From: Gammaproteobacteria bacterium
Lineage (GTDB): Bacteria > Pseudomonadota > Gammaproteobacteria > SZUA-140
Length of the DNA: 64,000 nucleotides
NCBI GenBank assembly: GCA_016716465.1
Contig: JADJWH010000001.1
Coordinates: 1 to 64,000, forward strand
Reading direction: 5' to 3'
Part shown: in pieces, positions 1 to 7,486 of the stretch
Position numbering within the stretch: position 1 is the stretch's first letter
How the letters are laid out: each line of letters opens with the position of its first letter
Translations under genes and position numbers: made by a program
The notes under the pieces: generated by a model
What the model saw: the letters and a program-made list of their open reading frames with translations, nothing else
Told to the model about the DNA's origin: nothing
The model's database searches: none

Positions 1-1
1 C

Positions 2-409
2 AAATTGCTGGGTGGCCAGCAGCTGGAGCAGCGCGCCAGGAAGCAGGGCAGCTGGGTCGTCATTCGTCAGGGGCTGCCGAACAGTGCCGTCAACGCCCTG
101 ACCGAGCGCTACGGACTGAACGACGATGTGTTGAGCCGTATCATGGGGATATCGGTGCGCACCCTGTCGCGACGCAAGACCGGCCACGGCACGCTGTCGG
201 CGACGGAATCCGATCGTGCCTTCCGGTTCGCGCGGATCGCCGCCCGTGTGGAGGAGATCTTCGGCGATGCCGAGACGGCGCAGGATTGGATCAGCGTGCC
301 CAACCGCGCCCTGGACGGCATACCACCGCTGGACATGATGGATACGGATGCCGGCATCGAGCGCATCGAGGCGATCTTGACGCGCATCGAGCAGGGCGTC
401 TACAACTGA
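2..409 (+). CDS. Xre/MbcA/ParS-type antitoxin (5' end outside window)
   Basis: This is the antitoxin half of a xre-res type II module. It is expected to neutralise the RES toxin that starts 22 bases downstream, and to repress its own promoter. About 135 residues are visible: a helical DNA-binding-like middle with GISVRTLSRRKTG near residues 48-60, and a C-terminal DUF2384 toxin-binding part with the family hallmark NRALDGIPPLDMM near residues 102-114. The reading frame is open to the left edge and the only nearby start is a TTG at 5, so the true start probably lies upstream and the gene is partial. The family call rests on the motifs and on the partner gene. Confidence 0.82.
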   Translation, partial: KLLGGQQLEQRARKQGSWVVIRQGLPNSAVNALTERYGLNDDVLSRIMGISVRTLSRRKTGHGTLSATESDRAFRFARIAARVEEIFGDAETAQDWISVPNRALDGIPPLDMMDTDAGIERIEAILTRIEQGVYN

Positions 410-431
410 GCGGCGGATGTCGGGATGACGG

Positions 432-947
432 ATGCGTCTCTGGCGCCTGAGCCATAAGCGGTTCCAAACGACCGCGTTTACCGGAGAAGGGACCTTCCTG
501 GTGGGTGGGCGCTGGGTTCCGCGCGGTCATCGTGTCGTCTATGCATCCCGTACCCTGTCGCTGTGTGTGCTCGAGTCCCTGGTGCACATGGACGTCCGGC
601 ACATGAAGGACAACTTCGTGGCCTTTCCCATCGATGTTCCGCCGGGCCTCGATATCGAGACGGTCGAGGGTGGACAGAACCCTCCGGAATTGCCCGCCGG
701 TCAGAAGCCGTTCCAGGCCCTTCCGGTCACGCTGTCGCGGCCGTGGCGCGACAGTTCCACCGAGGCGGAGCTTCAGGGAATCGGTGCGGCATGGCTGGAA
801 TCCCGGACGACCTGTCTGCTGTGCGTGCCGTCCGTCATCGTACCCCAGGAAGCGAATTTCCTGATCAATCCCATCCACCCGGATTTTCAACGCCTGACGA
901 TCGGTACACCCGAAGCCTTTCAGTTCGACCCACGCCTCGTTCGCTAA
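432..947 (+). CDS. RES-domain toxin
   Basis: RES toxins degrade or modify NAD+ and halt growth unless bound by the cognate Xre antitoxin, which is the gene immediately upstream. The 171-residue protein has the expected RES signatures: WRLS near the N-terminus, GGRWVPRGHRVVYAS then a conserved Glu in SLCVLES, and the late NFLINPIHPDF block. The length is normal for the family and no disruption is visible, so the pair looks functional. It converges with the orphan antitoxin gene that ends at 982. Confidence 0.88.
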   Translation: MRLWRLSHKRFQTTAFTGEGTFLVGGRWVPRGHRVVYASRTLSLCVLESLVHMDVRHMKDNFVAFPIDVPPGLDIETVEGGQNPPELPAGQKPFQALPVTLSRPWRDSSTEAELQGIGAAWLESRTTCLLCVPSVIVPQEANFLINPIHPDFQRLTIGTPEAFQFDPRLVR

Positions 948-981
948 TCTCGCTCCGTGGCACGGTCGAGGCTGAGCGATC

Positions 982-1218
982 TCAGTAGCCCATGTCGAGT
1001 TGTTGAGCCTGACGGGTCAATTCGTCCACGGCGGCCGCAGATGCCTGTCGACCCCGGTTTTTGTATTCCTCCAGGTCGTGTACGAGGATCACTCGCTCAT
1101 CACCCACCCCTTGGGAAGGAATGACTCCCTGGTCCAGGAGGCTGATCAGGTAGGGATGAGTGACGTTTAAGAGCTTGGCGGCTTGGCGGGTCGAGGCCGT
1201 GTCAGGTGAGGTGGTCAT
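982..1218 (-). CDS. Orphan excisionase-family antitoxin
   Basis: A 78-residue protein with an excisionase/MerR-like helix-turn-helix: TRQAAKLLNVTHPYLISLLDQG at residues 10-31, then a small wing, a basic segment and an acidic tail ending QLDMGY. This layout is typical of antitoxins that precede PIN-domain toxins. No PIN gene follows: the 34 bases after the stop lead straight into the convergent res gene. The partner was therefore probably lost, leaving a solitary antitoxin or regulator. The assignment rests on sequence pattern only. Confidence 0.65.
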   Translation of the reverse strand: MTTSPDTASTRQAAKLLNVTHPYLISLLDQGVIPSQGVGDERVILVHDLEEYKNRGRQASAAAVDELTRQAQQLDMGY

Positions 1219-1290
1219 GGTGGGTTACTTCCCGAAGACGATGTGGCTTGGCGACTGCTTATTGTTGACAGGAATGCGGTGGAATCGCAA

Positions 1291-1617
1291 CTAACGCAAC
1301 AAACGACGCATCAATAGCGATTGCAGGTCCCGGCGCCCGTCCAGGACGGCGTGTATGTAAGCGTCCGGACCGATCACCTGATACACGACTCGATAGGGTT
1401 TGAAGTGAACTTCCCGAAAGTCCGCGACGCCGATACGCTCCATCTCGGGCGGGACATGGCCCCGCCGGGACAGCTCAACCAGGCTCTGGCACAGCGTTTC
1501 GAGCTGCTCGAGAACATAGGCCGCGTCTTCCGACTAATCGTGGAGCGCGATGTAGGGGTGGATATCGACCAGGTCCTGCTCGGTGTCCTCGAGGATCCGG
1601 ACGCGGCAGCGCTTCAC
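1291..1617 (-). pseudogene. RelE/ParE-family toxin with in-frame amber stop
   Basis: Reading the minus strand from a GTG that overlaps the antitoxin stop (GTGA) gives a 108-residue RelE/ParE-like toxin interrupted by a single TAG at codon 28 (bases 1534-1536). The frame is otherwise intact on both sides: YIALHD, stop, SEDAAYVLEQLETLCQS, then FREVHFKPYRVVYQVIG and the C-terminal DGRRDLQSLLMRRLLR. The family normally has one residue where the stop stands, so one substitution appears to have inactivated the toxin while its antitoxin stayed whole. A sequencing error or suppression cannot be excluded. Confidence 0.8.
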
Positions 1618-1895
1618 TCCACCTGCGCCTTGATGCGTTTGCGGATGTCCGTGAAGGCCTGTTTGACGGGCTTGCTGCGGCCTTCTTGCAGACTTTTGGT
1701 GCTCTGGGACAGTATCTTGAGCAGCGCGAGTGATTCCTGGGTTTGTTCGTAGGCCGTGATGTCCTGGAGCACGGCCTTGGCCTTGCCGTGCTGCGTGATC
1801 ACCAGGGTCTTCTGGCCTTCGCTGACCTCCCGCACGGCCTCGGCGGTATGGCTCTTGAGGTAACTGATGGGTTTGATCAATTGACTCAGTTTCAT
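1614..1895 (-). CDS. Phd/YefM-family antitoxin
   Basis: A 93-residue antitoxin starting MKLSQLIKPISYLKSH, with the Phd/YefM pattern EVSEGQKTLVITQHGKAKAVLQDI in its N-terminal DNA-binding and dimerisation fold, and a basic C-terminal tail that would wrap the toxin. A much longer open frame extends upstream, but the ATG at 1895 is where family similarity begins. The stop overlaps the start of the broken RelE/ParE toxin by four bases, the usual antitoxin-first operon. With its toxin interrupted it probably persists as an autorepressor or as immunity. Confidence 0.85.
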   Translation of the reverse strand: MKLSQLIKPISYLKSHTAEAVREVSEGQKTLVITQHGKAKAVLQDITAYEQTQESLALLKILSQSTKSLQEGRSKPVKQAFTDIRKRIKAQVE

Positions 1896-1974
1896 GGTTG
1901 GTACCGTTTTCCCGGTTCCATTAACGTACCAGATATAGACCATACTTAGTACCAAAGCAAAGGCGCGGGGCATG

Positions 1975-2832
1975 TCATCCGCGCACGGCTCCGGAACGGT
2001 CAAGGGCGCGATATCCCAGCCGCTGCAGGATGCCGTCCAGGGCCTCGAGGGAGTGGAAGGTAAAGCAAAGCTGGCCCCGGCACCGACTCGGTGCGTAGTC
2101 GATGCGGGTCTCGGCGCCAACCATCTCACCCACGTGTTGCTCCAGACGCACGATATCGGGATCGCGCCGGGCGTCGGCCGTAGTCGGCGACTCGGAGGTG
2201 TCCTCCCGGACGCGGATACGCCGCTCGAGTGCCCGCACCGAGAGGTTTTTGCGTAACGCCTCCTCGGCCAATGGCTGTTGCATCGACTGCGGCAGTCCAG
2301 CCAACAGTTTGGCGTGTCCCAGACTGAGCCGGTCCTGCGCCACCATCGCGAGCACCTCGGGGTCGAGTTTCAGGATCCGCAGGAGATGACTGATTGCATC
2401 GCGCGAGCGACCCAGCGTGCGCGCGGCCGCCTCATGGGTCAGCTGAAATTCCTCGATCAGGCGTGCGACACCCTGCGCTATCTCCACCGGATTGAGATCC
2501 TCGCGCTGCAGATTTTCCACCAGCGCGTGACTCAGGGCTGTGCGATCGTCCGTCGATCGCACTAGGGCAGGTACCCGTTGCAGTCCCGCTGCCTGGGCGG
2601 CGCGCCAGCGGCGCTCACCCGCGATGATCTCGTATCGTGGCGGGGCGGTGCCGGGCAGGGGGCGGACCAGGATCGGCTGCAATACGCCTTCCGCCTGGAT
2701 GGAGGCGGACAGTTCCGCAAGCGCCTCGGATGGAAATTCGCGGCGCGGCTGATAGCGACCGGGGCACAGCAGATCGATGTCGAGCTGCCGCAGGCGGCTG
2801 TCAAATTCTCCTGATCCAGCGTCGTGATGCAT
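1975..2832 (-). CDS. parB: ParB/Spo0J-family partition protein
   Basis: A 285-residue ParB: N-terminal ParB/Srx domain with the conserved GERRWRAAQAAGL box, the ENLQREDLNPVEIAQG segment, then a helix-turn-helix (HEAAARTLGRSRDAISHLLR) and a C-terminal dimerisation tail. It binds centromere-like sites and works with ParA, encoded 6 kb upstream in the same operon. The start is set at ATG 2832, with AAGG about ten bases before it. An in-frame extension to 3084 would overlap the preceding gene and shows no family similarity. It is the last operon gene here; the usual ICE genes beyond it are replaced by toxin-antitoxin genes. Confidence 0.85.
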   Translation of the reverse strand: MHHDAGSGEFDSRLRQLDIDLLCPGRYQPRREFPSEALAELSASIQAEGVLQPILVRPLPGTAPPRYEIIAGERRWRAAQAAGLQRVPALVRSTDDRTALSHALVENLQREDLNPVEIAQGVARLIEEFQLTHEAAARTLGRSRDAISHLLRILKLDPEVLAMVAQDRLSLGHAKLLAGLPQSMQQPLAEEALRKNLSVRALERRIRVREDTSESPTTADARRDPDIVRLEQHVGEMVGAETRIDYAPSRCRGQLCFTFHSLEALDGILQRLGYRALDRSGAVRG

Positions 2833-2849
2833 GATGGTCAGACCTTGGG

Positions 2850-3411
2850 TCAGCGCATCGAGGGCGTCGTTTGCGGTTCGTCGAGCGGCGTCGGGCTCGA
2901 ATTCCCCGGTTGCACGGGAGGGTCCTCCTCGTCGGTCAGCGGGAATGGTGATTGACTCAGGAGCTTGACGAAGGCGATCACGTCGAATGATCCTCGCTTG
3001 CTCAGACGCAGGCGTCGTCCCACATCGAGCACCGCCGTGTGCATCATAATCGTACCGCTGTCGTCCGCGGTGGGCTGGCACCACGGCCGCAGTCGCTGGT
3101 CGTTAACGAGTTCCATCAGCGCCCAGAACCGCCACAAGAAACTTGAAAATCGCTGCGAGTCCTTCATGCTGTCTTTTATCGCGAACACCGCCCGGATCAT
3201 GGGGTGGTCGCGGAAACTCAGAGAAACTCAGATCGATAACTTCATCGTCATCTTCGATGATGACGTGGTTGAGCTCCGGATTGCGTACCGGAGTTCTCAT
3301 TGATCCTGCCGCCATGGCCAGATCTATGTGGTAGGAGAAGTCATCGAGTTCGAACTCGATCGCCTGGTGGGGAAGTGTATGGGATTTAAAATTACCATTT
3401 CGATGTCTCAT
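2850..3411 (-). pseudogene. ICE-associated protein split by a frameshift
   Basis: Two overlapping minus-strand frames form one gene. The first (from ATG 3411) encodes a 5' part with HQAIEFELDDFSYHIDLAMA and VIIEDDDEVIDLS. The second carries the rest: MIRAVFAIKDSMKDSQRFSS, a Trp-rich stretch, and a tail ending at 2850, 17 bases before parB. Removing one copy of the 10-bp tandem repeat at 3213-3232 joins them exactly, giving the continuous reading VIDLSFRDHPMIRAVF and a protein of about 183 residues. I do not recognise the family; its position between ssb and parB suggests an element maintenance gene. The fused frame is inference but unambiguous in sequence. Confidence 0.72.
3213..3232. repeat. 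10-bp tandem duplication causing a frameshift
   Basis: Two perfect adjacent copies of GAAACTCAGA occupy 3213-3222 and 3223-3232. The extra ten bases shift the reading frame of the minus-strand gene at 2850-3411. Deleting one copy restores a single frame. Confidence 0.9.
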
Positions 3412-3522
3412 GATTTTACCTGTGAAGCCTCATTGGGTTGCAGCGCTCGGCCACATCTTCGGCGAGCGCATAGTGAGGAGGGCATGACCTCCTTGCGCCG
3501 GGACACATGACCGTGTTTCTGA

Positions 3523-3918
3523 TCACGACTCCGCTTCCTCATCGGGCGCATCGGCTTTTGTGCGGAGGGTGAGTTTGTCGACGCACAGCAGGTCCACGGT
3601 GAAGTAATCCGCATCCAGGCGCATCCGCTTATGCGTCTCTCCCTGGTCGTCCTCCCATGTCTCCTCACGCAAGCGACCGCGGCCGAAGATCCGTGCCCCC
3701 TTCGAGAGAAGCTTCGTGACAGCCTCGGCGCGCCAGCCCCACAGGCTGACGGTAGCCCAGAAGCCGCCGCCCTCCACGTAGCTGCCGTCCTCCTGCTTCA
3801 CACGTCGGTCGAAAAAGACCCGCATATCCGCCACCGGCCGTTGTTCACCCTCGATCTCGACGTACTTCAGAGCGGGCGCACTGCCCAGGTTGCCTGTGCC
3901 ACTGAACAAGGTACTCAT
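3523..3918 (-). CDS. ssb: Single-stranded DNA-binding protein (element-type SSB)
   Basis: A 131-residue OB-fold SSB that would coat single-stranded DNA during element replication or transfer. It shows the SSB core: STLFSGTGNLGSAPALKYVE, VADMRVFFDRR, GFWATVSLWGWRAEAV, LLSKGARIFGRGRLREETW, and an acidic C-terminus (DAPDEEAES) in place of the classic DDDIPF tip. ATG 3918 is preceded by GGGAG eight bases upstream. SSB genes sit at this position, between the DUF3158 gene and parB, in PFGI-1/SPI-7-like elements. Confidence 0.88.
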   Translation of the reverse strand: MSTLFSGTGNLGSAPALKYVEIEGEQRPVADMRVFFDRRVKQEDGSYVEGGGFWATVSLWGWRAEAVTKLLSKGARIFGRGRLREETWEDDQGETHKRMRLDADYFTVDLLCVDKLTLRTKADAPDEEAES

Positions 3919-3998
3919 CTCGTCATCTCCCATTGTTGGATTTCAGCGCCATGTCACCATATGCCGTCGGATTGCAACAGCGAAAACCTTGCCTTAAA

Positions 3999-4430
3999 TC
4001 AGGACTCAATTTTATGGGTTGAGAGTGCCTCGAGTTTCGATCCGTATTCCCGCACGCGCCGGAGTTCGTGGTGACAGAGGCTCGATGCCAGATTCAGATC
4101 CAGGCGCAGACGCTCGTACTGCAGCAGCACGGTGCGCGTCGACTCGGGTAGAGACTGCAGGAGGCTCCGACCTTTGTCGCTATCACAGAGTTCGAAGTAT
4201 TTCTGACCTTCGCCAAAATACGTGCTCGCGCGCCATCGCAGCAGGAAGTAGCCGCCGTGGTAATGCAAGGCCAGGTGTGTCACGCGCGGTGCCCGGAAAG
4301 CTTCCTTGAATTCCTTCGTGAGTTGCCGCATGCGCTGCTCGATCTCTTGTGACCGGCGAGCCAGATCGCGTAAATGGATCCGGGCGGCCCCCTTACCCTT
4401 AAAGGGAAAGAACATGAAGTTTGTTTCCAC
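3999..4430 (-). CDS. DUF3158-family ICE protein
   Basis: A conserved ICE backbone protein of unknown function. Recognisable parts are FFPFKGKGAARIHLRDLARR near the start, an amphipathic middle (RSQEIEQRMRQLTKEFKEAF), and a beta-rich block (LALHYHGGYFLLRWR). GTG 4430 is chosen because GGGAG lies eight bases upstream and it follows the previous stop by 31 bases; ATG 4415 and ATG 4487 are alternatives. It follows the TIGR03761-type gene and precedes ssb, as in PFGI-1-like elements. Confidence 0.7.
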   Translation of the reverse strand: METNFMFFPFKGKGAARIHLRDLARRSQEIEQRMRQLTKEFKEAFRAPRVTHLALHYHGGYFLLRWRASTYFGEGQKYFELCDSDKGRSLLQSLPESTRTVLLQYERLRLDLNLASSLCHHELRRVREYGSKLEALSTHKIES

Positions 4431-4461
4431 TGGTATCACTCCCGTATCTGGCCGTCGATAT

Positions 4462-5283
4462 CTATTCGCTTTGAACAGCGCCCGCATCGGCGGCGGGACG
4501 CGCGGAGAGGAAACTGTGTGATCGTGTCGTCTCACGAGTCTCAGGCCGGCGGATATCCGGGGCATGTCGGGCGCGCTGCGTGCCGTCCAGGATCGCCTGG
4601 GGCAGCGTACCCATGGCGGCAGCAGCCGCCTGAGCGCGCGGGTTGTCCTGGCGCACATCGTTGCGGTCGACACCGACGTACTTCCACAGGGTAGGCAGCA
4701 AAAAGGCGCGACGGATGCCGCGTCCGCCCCGGTTGAGCAACTGCTCCGCCGTGTCCCGGGTCAGCAAGCCGACGTGCCTTGCGGTGAGTACGGCGCAGAC
4801 GAGTTCGTCGAAATCGCCGACCAGGTAGGCGCCCATATAGCCGTAGGGGTTGGCGAATTGCAGCGGGACCCGTACCGGTTTGAGGGAATGCGCGACCGCG
4901 ATCTCCACGCCTCGGGTGGATTGGAGCACTGTATCCACCTCGACCTGCATGCGCCGGATTTCATGGCGTGCAGACTCGAGGGCATCATGCAGTTGCAGCA
5001 GAAACCAGTCCGCATAGGGATCGTCCAGCATGGCCGCGACCCAGACACGCTTCATGAGCATGCCGAATCGCACGAGGCCGATGATGCCGGGTTGGTCGGG
5101 CGCTTGTTTTCGGCCGTAGACCAGGCGCTGTGCCTGGCGTGTCTGGACAATCAGGCTCGCGCTGCCGCGCAAGGTGCCTGGTGTGTCCGTTACCGTCTTG
5201 TAATCCACGGCGGGGTCCGCGTTGTCGGGTAGATCGCGCGGGGTGATCGTGTCGGTATCCTGTCGGGTCATCGATGAGTTCAT
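4462..5283 (-). CDS. TIGR03761-type integrating conjugative element protein
   Basis: A 273-residue ICE backbone protein resembling the TIGR03761 (PFL_4669-like) family. The core is GSASLIVQTRQAQRLVYGR, LVRFGMLMKRVWVAAMLDDP, YADWFLLQLHDALESA, and NPYGYMGAYLVGDFDELVCA followed by HVGLLTRDTAEQLLNRGGR. The C-terminus is Ala- and Arg-rich. Its role is unknown; it is always found in the ICE replication block. It starts 15 bases after the STY4528-like gene and is clearly co-transcribed with it. Confidence 0.82.
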   Translation of the reverse strand: MNSSMTRQDTDTITPRDLPDNADPAVDYKTVTDTPGTLRGSASLIVQTRQAQRLVYGRKQAPDQPGIIGLVRFGMLMKRVWVAAMLDDPYADWFLLQLHDALESARHEIRRMQVEVDTVLQSTRGVEIAVAHSLKPVRVPLQFANPYGYMGAYLVGDFDELVCAVLTARHVGLLTRDTAEQLLNRGGRGIRRAFLLPTLWKYVGVDRNDVRQDNPRAQAAAAAMGTLPQAILDGTQRARHAPDIRRPETRETTRSHSFLSARPAADAGAVQSE

Positions 5284-5298
5284 CGGGTGCCTCCTTGG

Positions 5299-6882
5299 TC
5301 AATTGCAGGTTTGGGGATCTCGATGTGCCACGTGGCACCTGTCTCCCTGACTGATGGCAGTGCCATCACATTCAGGTCTTGAAACGGGGTTTTTGAGGAT
5401 CGGCGGACCGGTCGCTCGGGTGATGGCACTGCCATCACCGGTAATCGGAGTCACGGGCAACGGCGCAGTCAGGGCAGGACCCCGTATTTTGAGTATGGCC
5501 CGCATCTCGACCAGCGCCCGTTCACAGGCTTCAAGGCCGTTCCGCTTGTGAACGGGTGTCTGAGTATTCCGGGCCGGACTGATGGCACTGCCATCAGGTA
5601 AATGATCTCCGCGGAAGGTGATGGCAGTGCCATCACTTGGGGATGCTAGGGTGGTAACCTGCGCGGTTCTGCAGGGCATCGGTGAACTGATGGCAGTGCC
5701 ATCACTTGTATCGCGATCGCGGAGAGATCGGGATTCGCTTGGCTTCGGCTCGTGGCTTCGCTTTTCCCGCTGCTCCTGGACCCTGAGTCCCGGACTGGTC
5801 AATGCGAATTCTTCCTTGCGGGCGGCCCGGCACAGACCCGAGAGATAGCCGAGGGGGTTGTCGATGGGGGTGCCTCTGCGCCTGGCCGCTGTCATACGGC
5901 CGGCCAGTTCATCGAGAATGTCCTGGCGCGTACTCTCCGGGGCATCACCCAGGCAGATCATGGCCGCTCGCTGTTCATTCGCCGTGAAGGATGCGGGCAT
6001 GGCGAGCGGGGCCGCTGAGGTTCCTTCGCGCGCGTGCGCGCGGGTAGTAGTACCAACCTCCGTAGTAGTAGTTGTAGTTTTATTATTTATATAACTACTA
6101 CTACCTGTAGGTGACTTCAGTTTTTGAAGTGGCTCTGACTGCAAATACTGAAGCGGGTCATCCTCAGAGTCCGACTTCAAATTTTGAAGTTGGCGCGACG
6201 AGAAACCGAAGAATCGCGTTTCTTGACCCTCCAGCGTTCCGATCGCCTCCAGACGGCGATGCATCGGGTTGGCGCGGGTAACCAGGTCATCGCCCGTGCG
6301 CAGATCTTCGCTGAGGGCTTCCATCGTCGCGGCGGCCACCCTGCGCACGTGGGGATGACCGTGGCTCAGCGCCTGTTCCAGAAACTGCATGTATTCCTGA
6401 TCGAGATAGATCGTATCCAGCAGCGGCAGGGGCTCGTCATGGAGGGCGTAGATATTGCCTCGGTAACGACCCTGCGCATCGCGTACGCGCAGGCACAGCG
6501 ACAGCCAGCGCGTCGCGCGCAGAATCGCCATGGAGCGCGCCACCGTCGCCTCCGAGCCGACGTTGGCCGTCCTGGCGATCTGCTTATAGGTCGGGAATGC
6601 GGTCGGACGGGTCCCTGAGGCGGCGATCTTGATGACGCCCCAGATGCGCGTATCCACGGGCTGCAGGACGGGGTCCTGAAAGATCAGCCGCGGCATGGCG
6701 TCATGCCAATTCCCCAGGAATAACAAGCCGTCGTTCGTGGATCCGTTGCGAGGGCCGGCGGTGAGGAGTTGTTGTACGGAGGCCTGGATCAGGGCATCCA
6801 GGGCATGGGTTTCAGGTTTGATGGGTTCTGTGATCGGCTCCACCGGGTTGCCCGCCGCGTGAGAACTGCGGTCAGCCGGCAT
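5299..6882 (-). CDS. STY4528-like ICE replication-region protein containing internal repeats
   Basis: A 527-residue protein with the STY4528-family N-terminus: NDGLLFLGNWHDAMPRLIF, then winged-helix-like TAFPTYKQIARTANVGSEAT and LRATRWLSLCLRVRDAQGRY. The middle has three LQxLK/LQxLQ peptides (residues about 230-258) and a poly-Thr run. The C-terminal third is low complexity and repeats DGTAIS or DGSAIT five times, each encoded by an identical 17-bp DNA palindrome. The ATG at 6882 overlaps the preceding stop by 11 bases. The family lies in the replication block of SPI-7/PFGI-1-like islands. Here the DNA repeats suggest the gene also contains a cis-acting replication or partition site. Confidence 0.82.
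   Translation of the reverse strand: MPADRSSHAAGNPVEPITEPIKPETHALDALIQASVQQLLTAGPRNGSTNDGLLFLGNWHDAMPRLIFQDPVLQPVDTRIWGVIKIAASGTRPTAFPTYKQIARTANVGSEATVARSMAILRATRWLSLCLRVRDAQGRYRGNIYALHDEPLPLLDTIYLDQEYMQFLEQALSHGHPHVRRVAAATMEALSEDLRTGDDLVTRANPMHRRLEAIGTLEGQETRFFGFSSRQLQNLKSDSEDDPLQYLQSEPLQKLKSPTGSSSYINNKTTTTTTEVGTTTRAHAREGTSAAPLAMPASFTANEQRAAMICLGDAPESTRQDILDELAGRMTAARRRGTPIDNPLGYLSGLCRAARKEEFALTSPGLRVQEQREKRSHEPKPSESRSLRDRDTSDGTAISSPMPCRTAQVTTLASPSDGTAITFRGDHLPDGSAISPARNTQTPVHKRNGLEACERALVEMRAILKIRGPALTAPLPVTPITGDGSAITRATGPPILKNPVSRPECDGTAISQGDRCHVAHRDPQTCN
5352..5704. repeat. Five copies of a 17-bp palindrome inside the STY4528-like gene
   Basis: Copies of TGATGGCASTGCCATCA (S is G or C) lie at 5352-5368, 5421-5437, 5580-5596, 5619-5635 and 5688-5704. 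All are perfect palindromes around a central base. Start-to-start spacings are 69, 159, 39 and 69 bases, all multiples of three, so each encodes the same peptide on the minus strand. Such iteron-like arrays are typical of ParB binding clusters or initiator binding sites. Confidence 0.85.
6062..6190. repeat. AT-rich inverted-repeat block inside the STY4528-like gene
   Basis: A 12-bp inverted repeat (GTAGTAGTAGTT at 6062-6073, AACTACTACTAC at 6093-6104) flanks a 19-base AT-rich loop. Two 17-bp elements of the form ACTTCA-N5-TGAAGT follow at 6114-6130 and 6174-6190, with a degenerate copy at 6138-6154. The block stands out from GC-rich surroundings and lies about 360 bases from the palindrome array, a layout like a DNA-unwinding region beside iterons. 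Confidence 0.7.
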
Positions 6883-7471
6883 GACACGGTGATACCGATG
6901 GCGTGTGTTCGGGAGGATCGTTGTTGATCAAACCGGCATTCTCCCAGGACTGTACCAACGCCCATACCGTGTTCAATGGGATGCCAGTCGACTGCCCGAT
7001 ACGAAGGAAACGCTGCTCCAGGGGGAGTCCCTCGGTGTCTTTCCAGGCCTGCCACACCGCCGCTTCTTCATCTTCGGTGGGCGCCAGGGGTCGACCCACC
7101 CCGGTACCGTTCAGGCCCAGCAGCTTGCGGCGTGCCGCATACTCTGCGTTGGTCATGCCGAAAAACGCCCGCATCATGGCCAGCGGTCCGCGCAGGCGGA
7201 TGAGCTCGTCCTGCAGTCCTTCATGGCGTTTGTTGCGATCCATGTGGTCCAGGACGTGATCAAAACAGACCGGGTCCACCGCGATGTGCAGGAAATGGGT
7301 GCGCACCTGGCTGAGGTGGTGAAGATCGCCCAGCGTGAGTCGTTCCAGGCGCGCGATCTGATCCAGGCGAAATCCCAATTCCAGGATGGCGTGGAGATCC
7401 CCCTCGGCGAGCGACTCCGCGGCGTAGCGCAAGGCGTGGAAGATCAGTTCTGCATGCGTCGTCTTGGGCAT
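6872..7471 (-). CDS. DUF2857-family ICE protein
   Basis: A 199-residue protein matching the DUF2857 pattern seen in PFGI-1-like elements: an N-terminal helical part (LIFHALRYAAESLAEGDLHA), ELGFRLDQIARLERLTLGDL, and a C-terminal HTH-like segment (PLEQRFLRIGQSTGIPLNTV with WALVQSWENAGLI) that suggests DNA binding. Function is unknown. It sits between the ICE parB and the STY4528-like gene, 15 bases after the former and overlapping the latter by 11 bases. Confidence 0.75.
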   Translation of the reverse strand: MPKTTHAELIFHALRYAAESLAEGDLHAILELGFRLDQIARLERLTLGDLHHLSQVRTHFLHIAVDPVCFDHVLDHMDRNKRHEGLQDELIRLRGPLAMMRAFFGMTNAEYAARRKLLGLNGTGVGRPLAPTEDEEAAVWQAWKDTEGLPLEQRFLRIGQSTGIPLNTVWALVQSWENAGLINNDPPEHTPSVSPCHAG

Positions 7472-7486
7472 GATCGGTCTCCCGTT

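Noticed and set aside
1321..1752. 143-codon plus-strand frame opposite the broken toxin
   Set aside because: The minus strand carries the recognisable RelE/ParE and Phd sequences; the plus frame is their shadow.
5352..5704. CRISPR-like array
   Set aside because: Repeats are 17 bp, unevenly spaced and in frame inside a gene; there are no cas genes.
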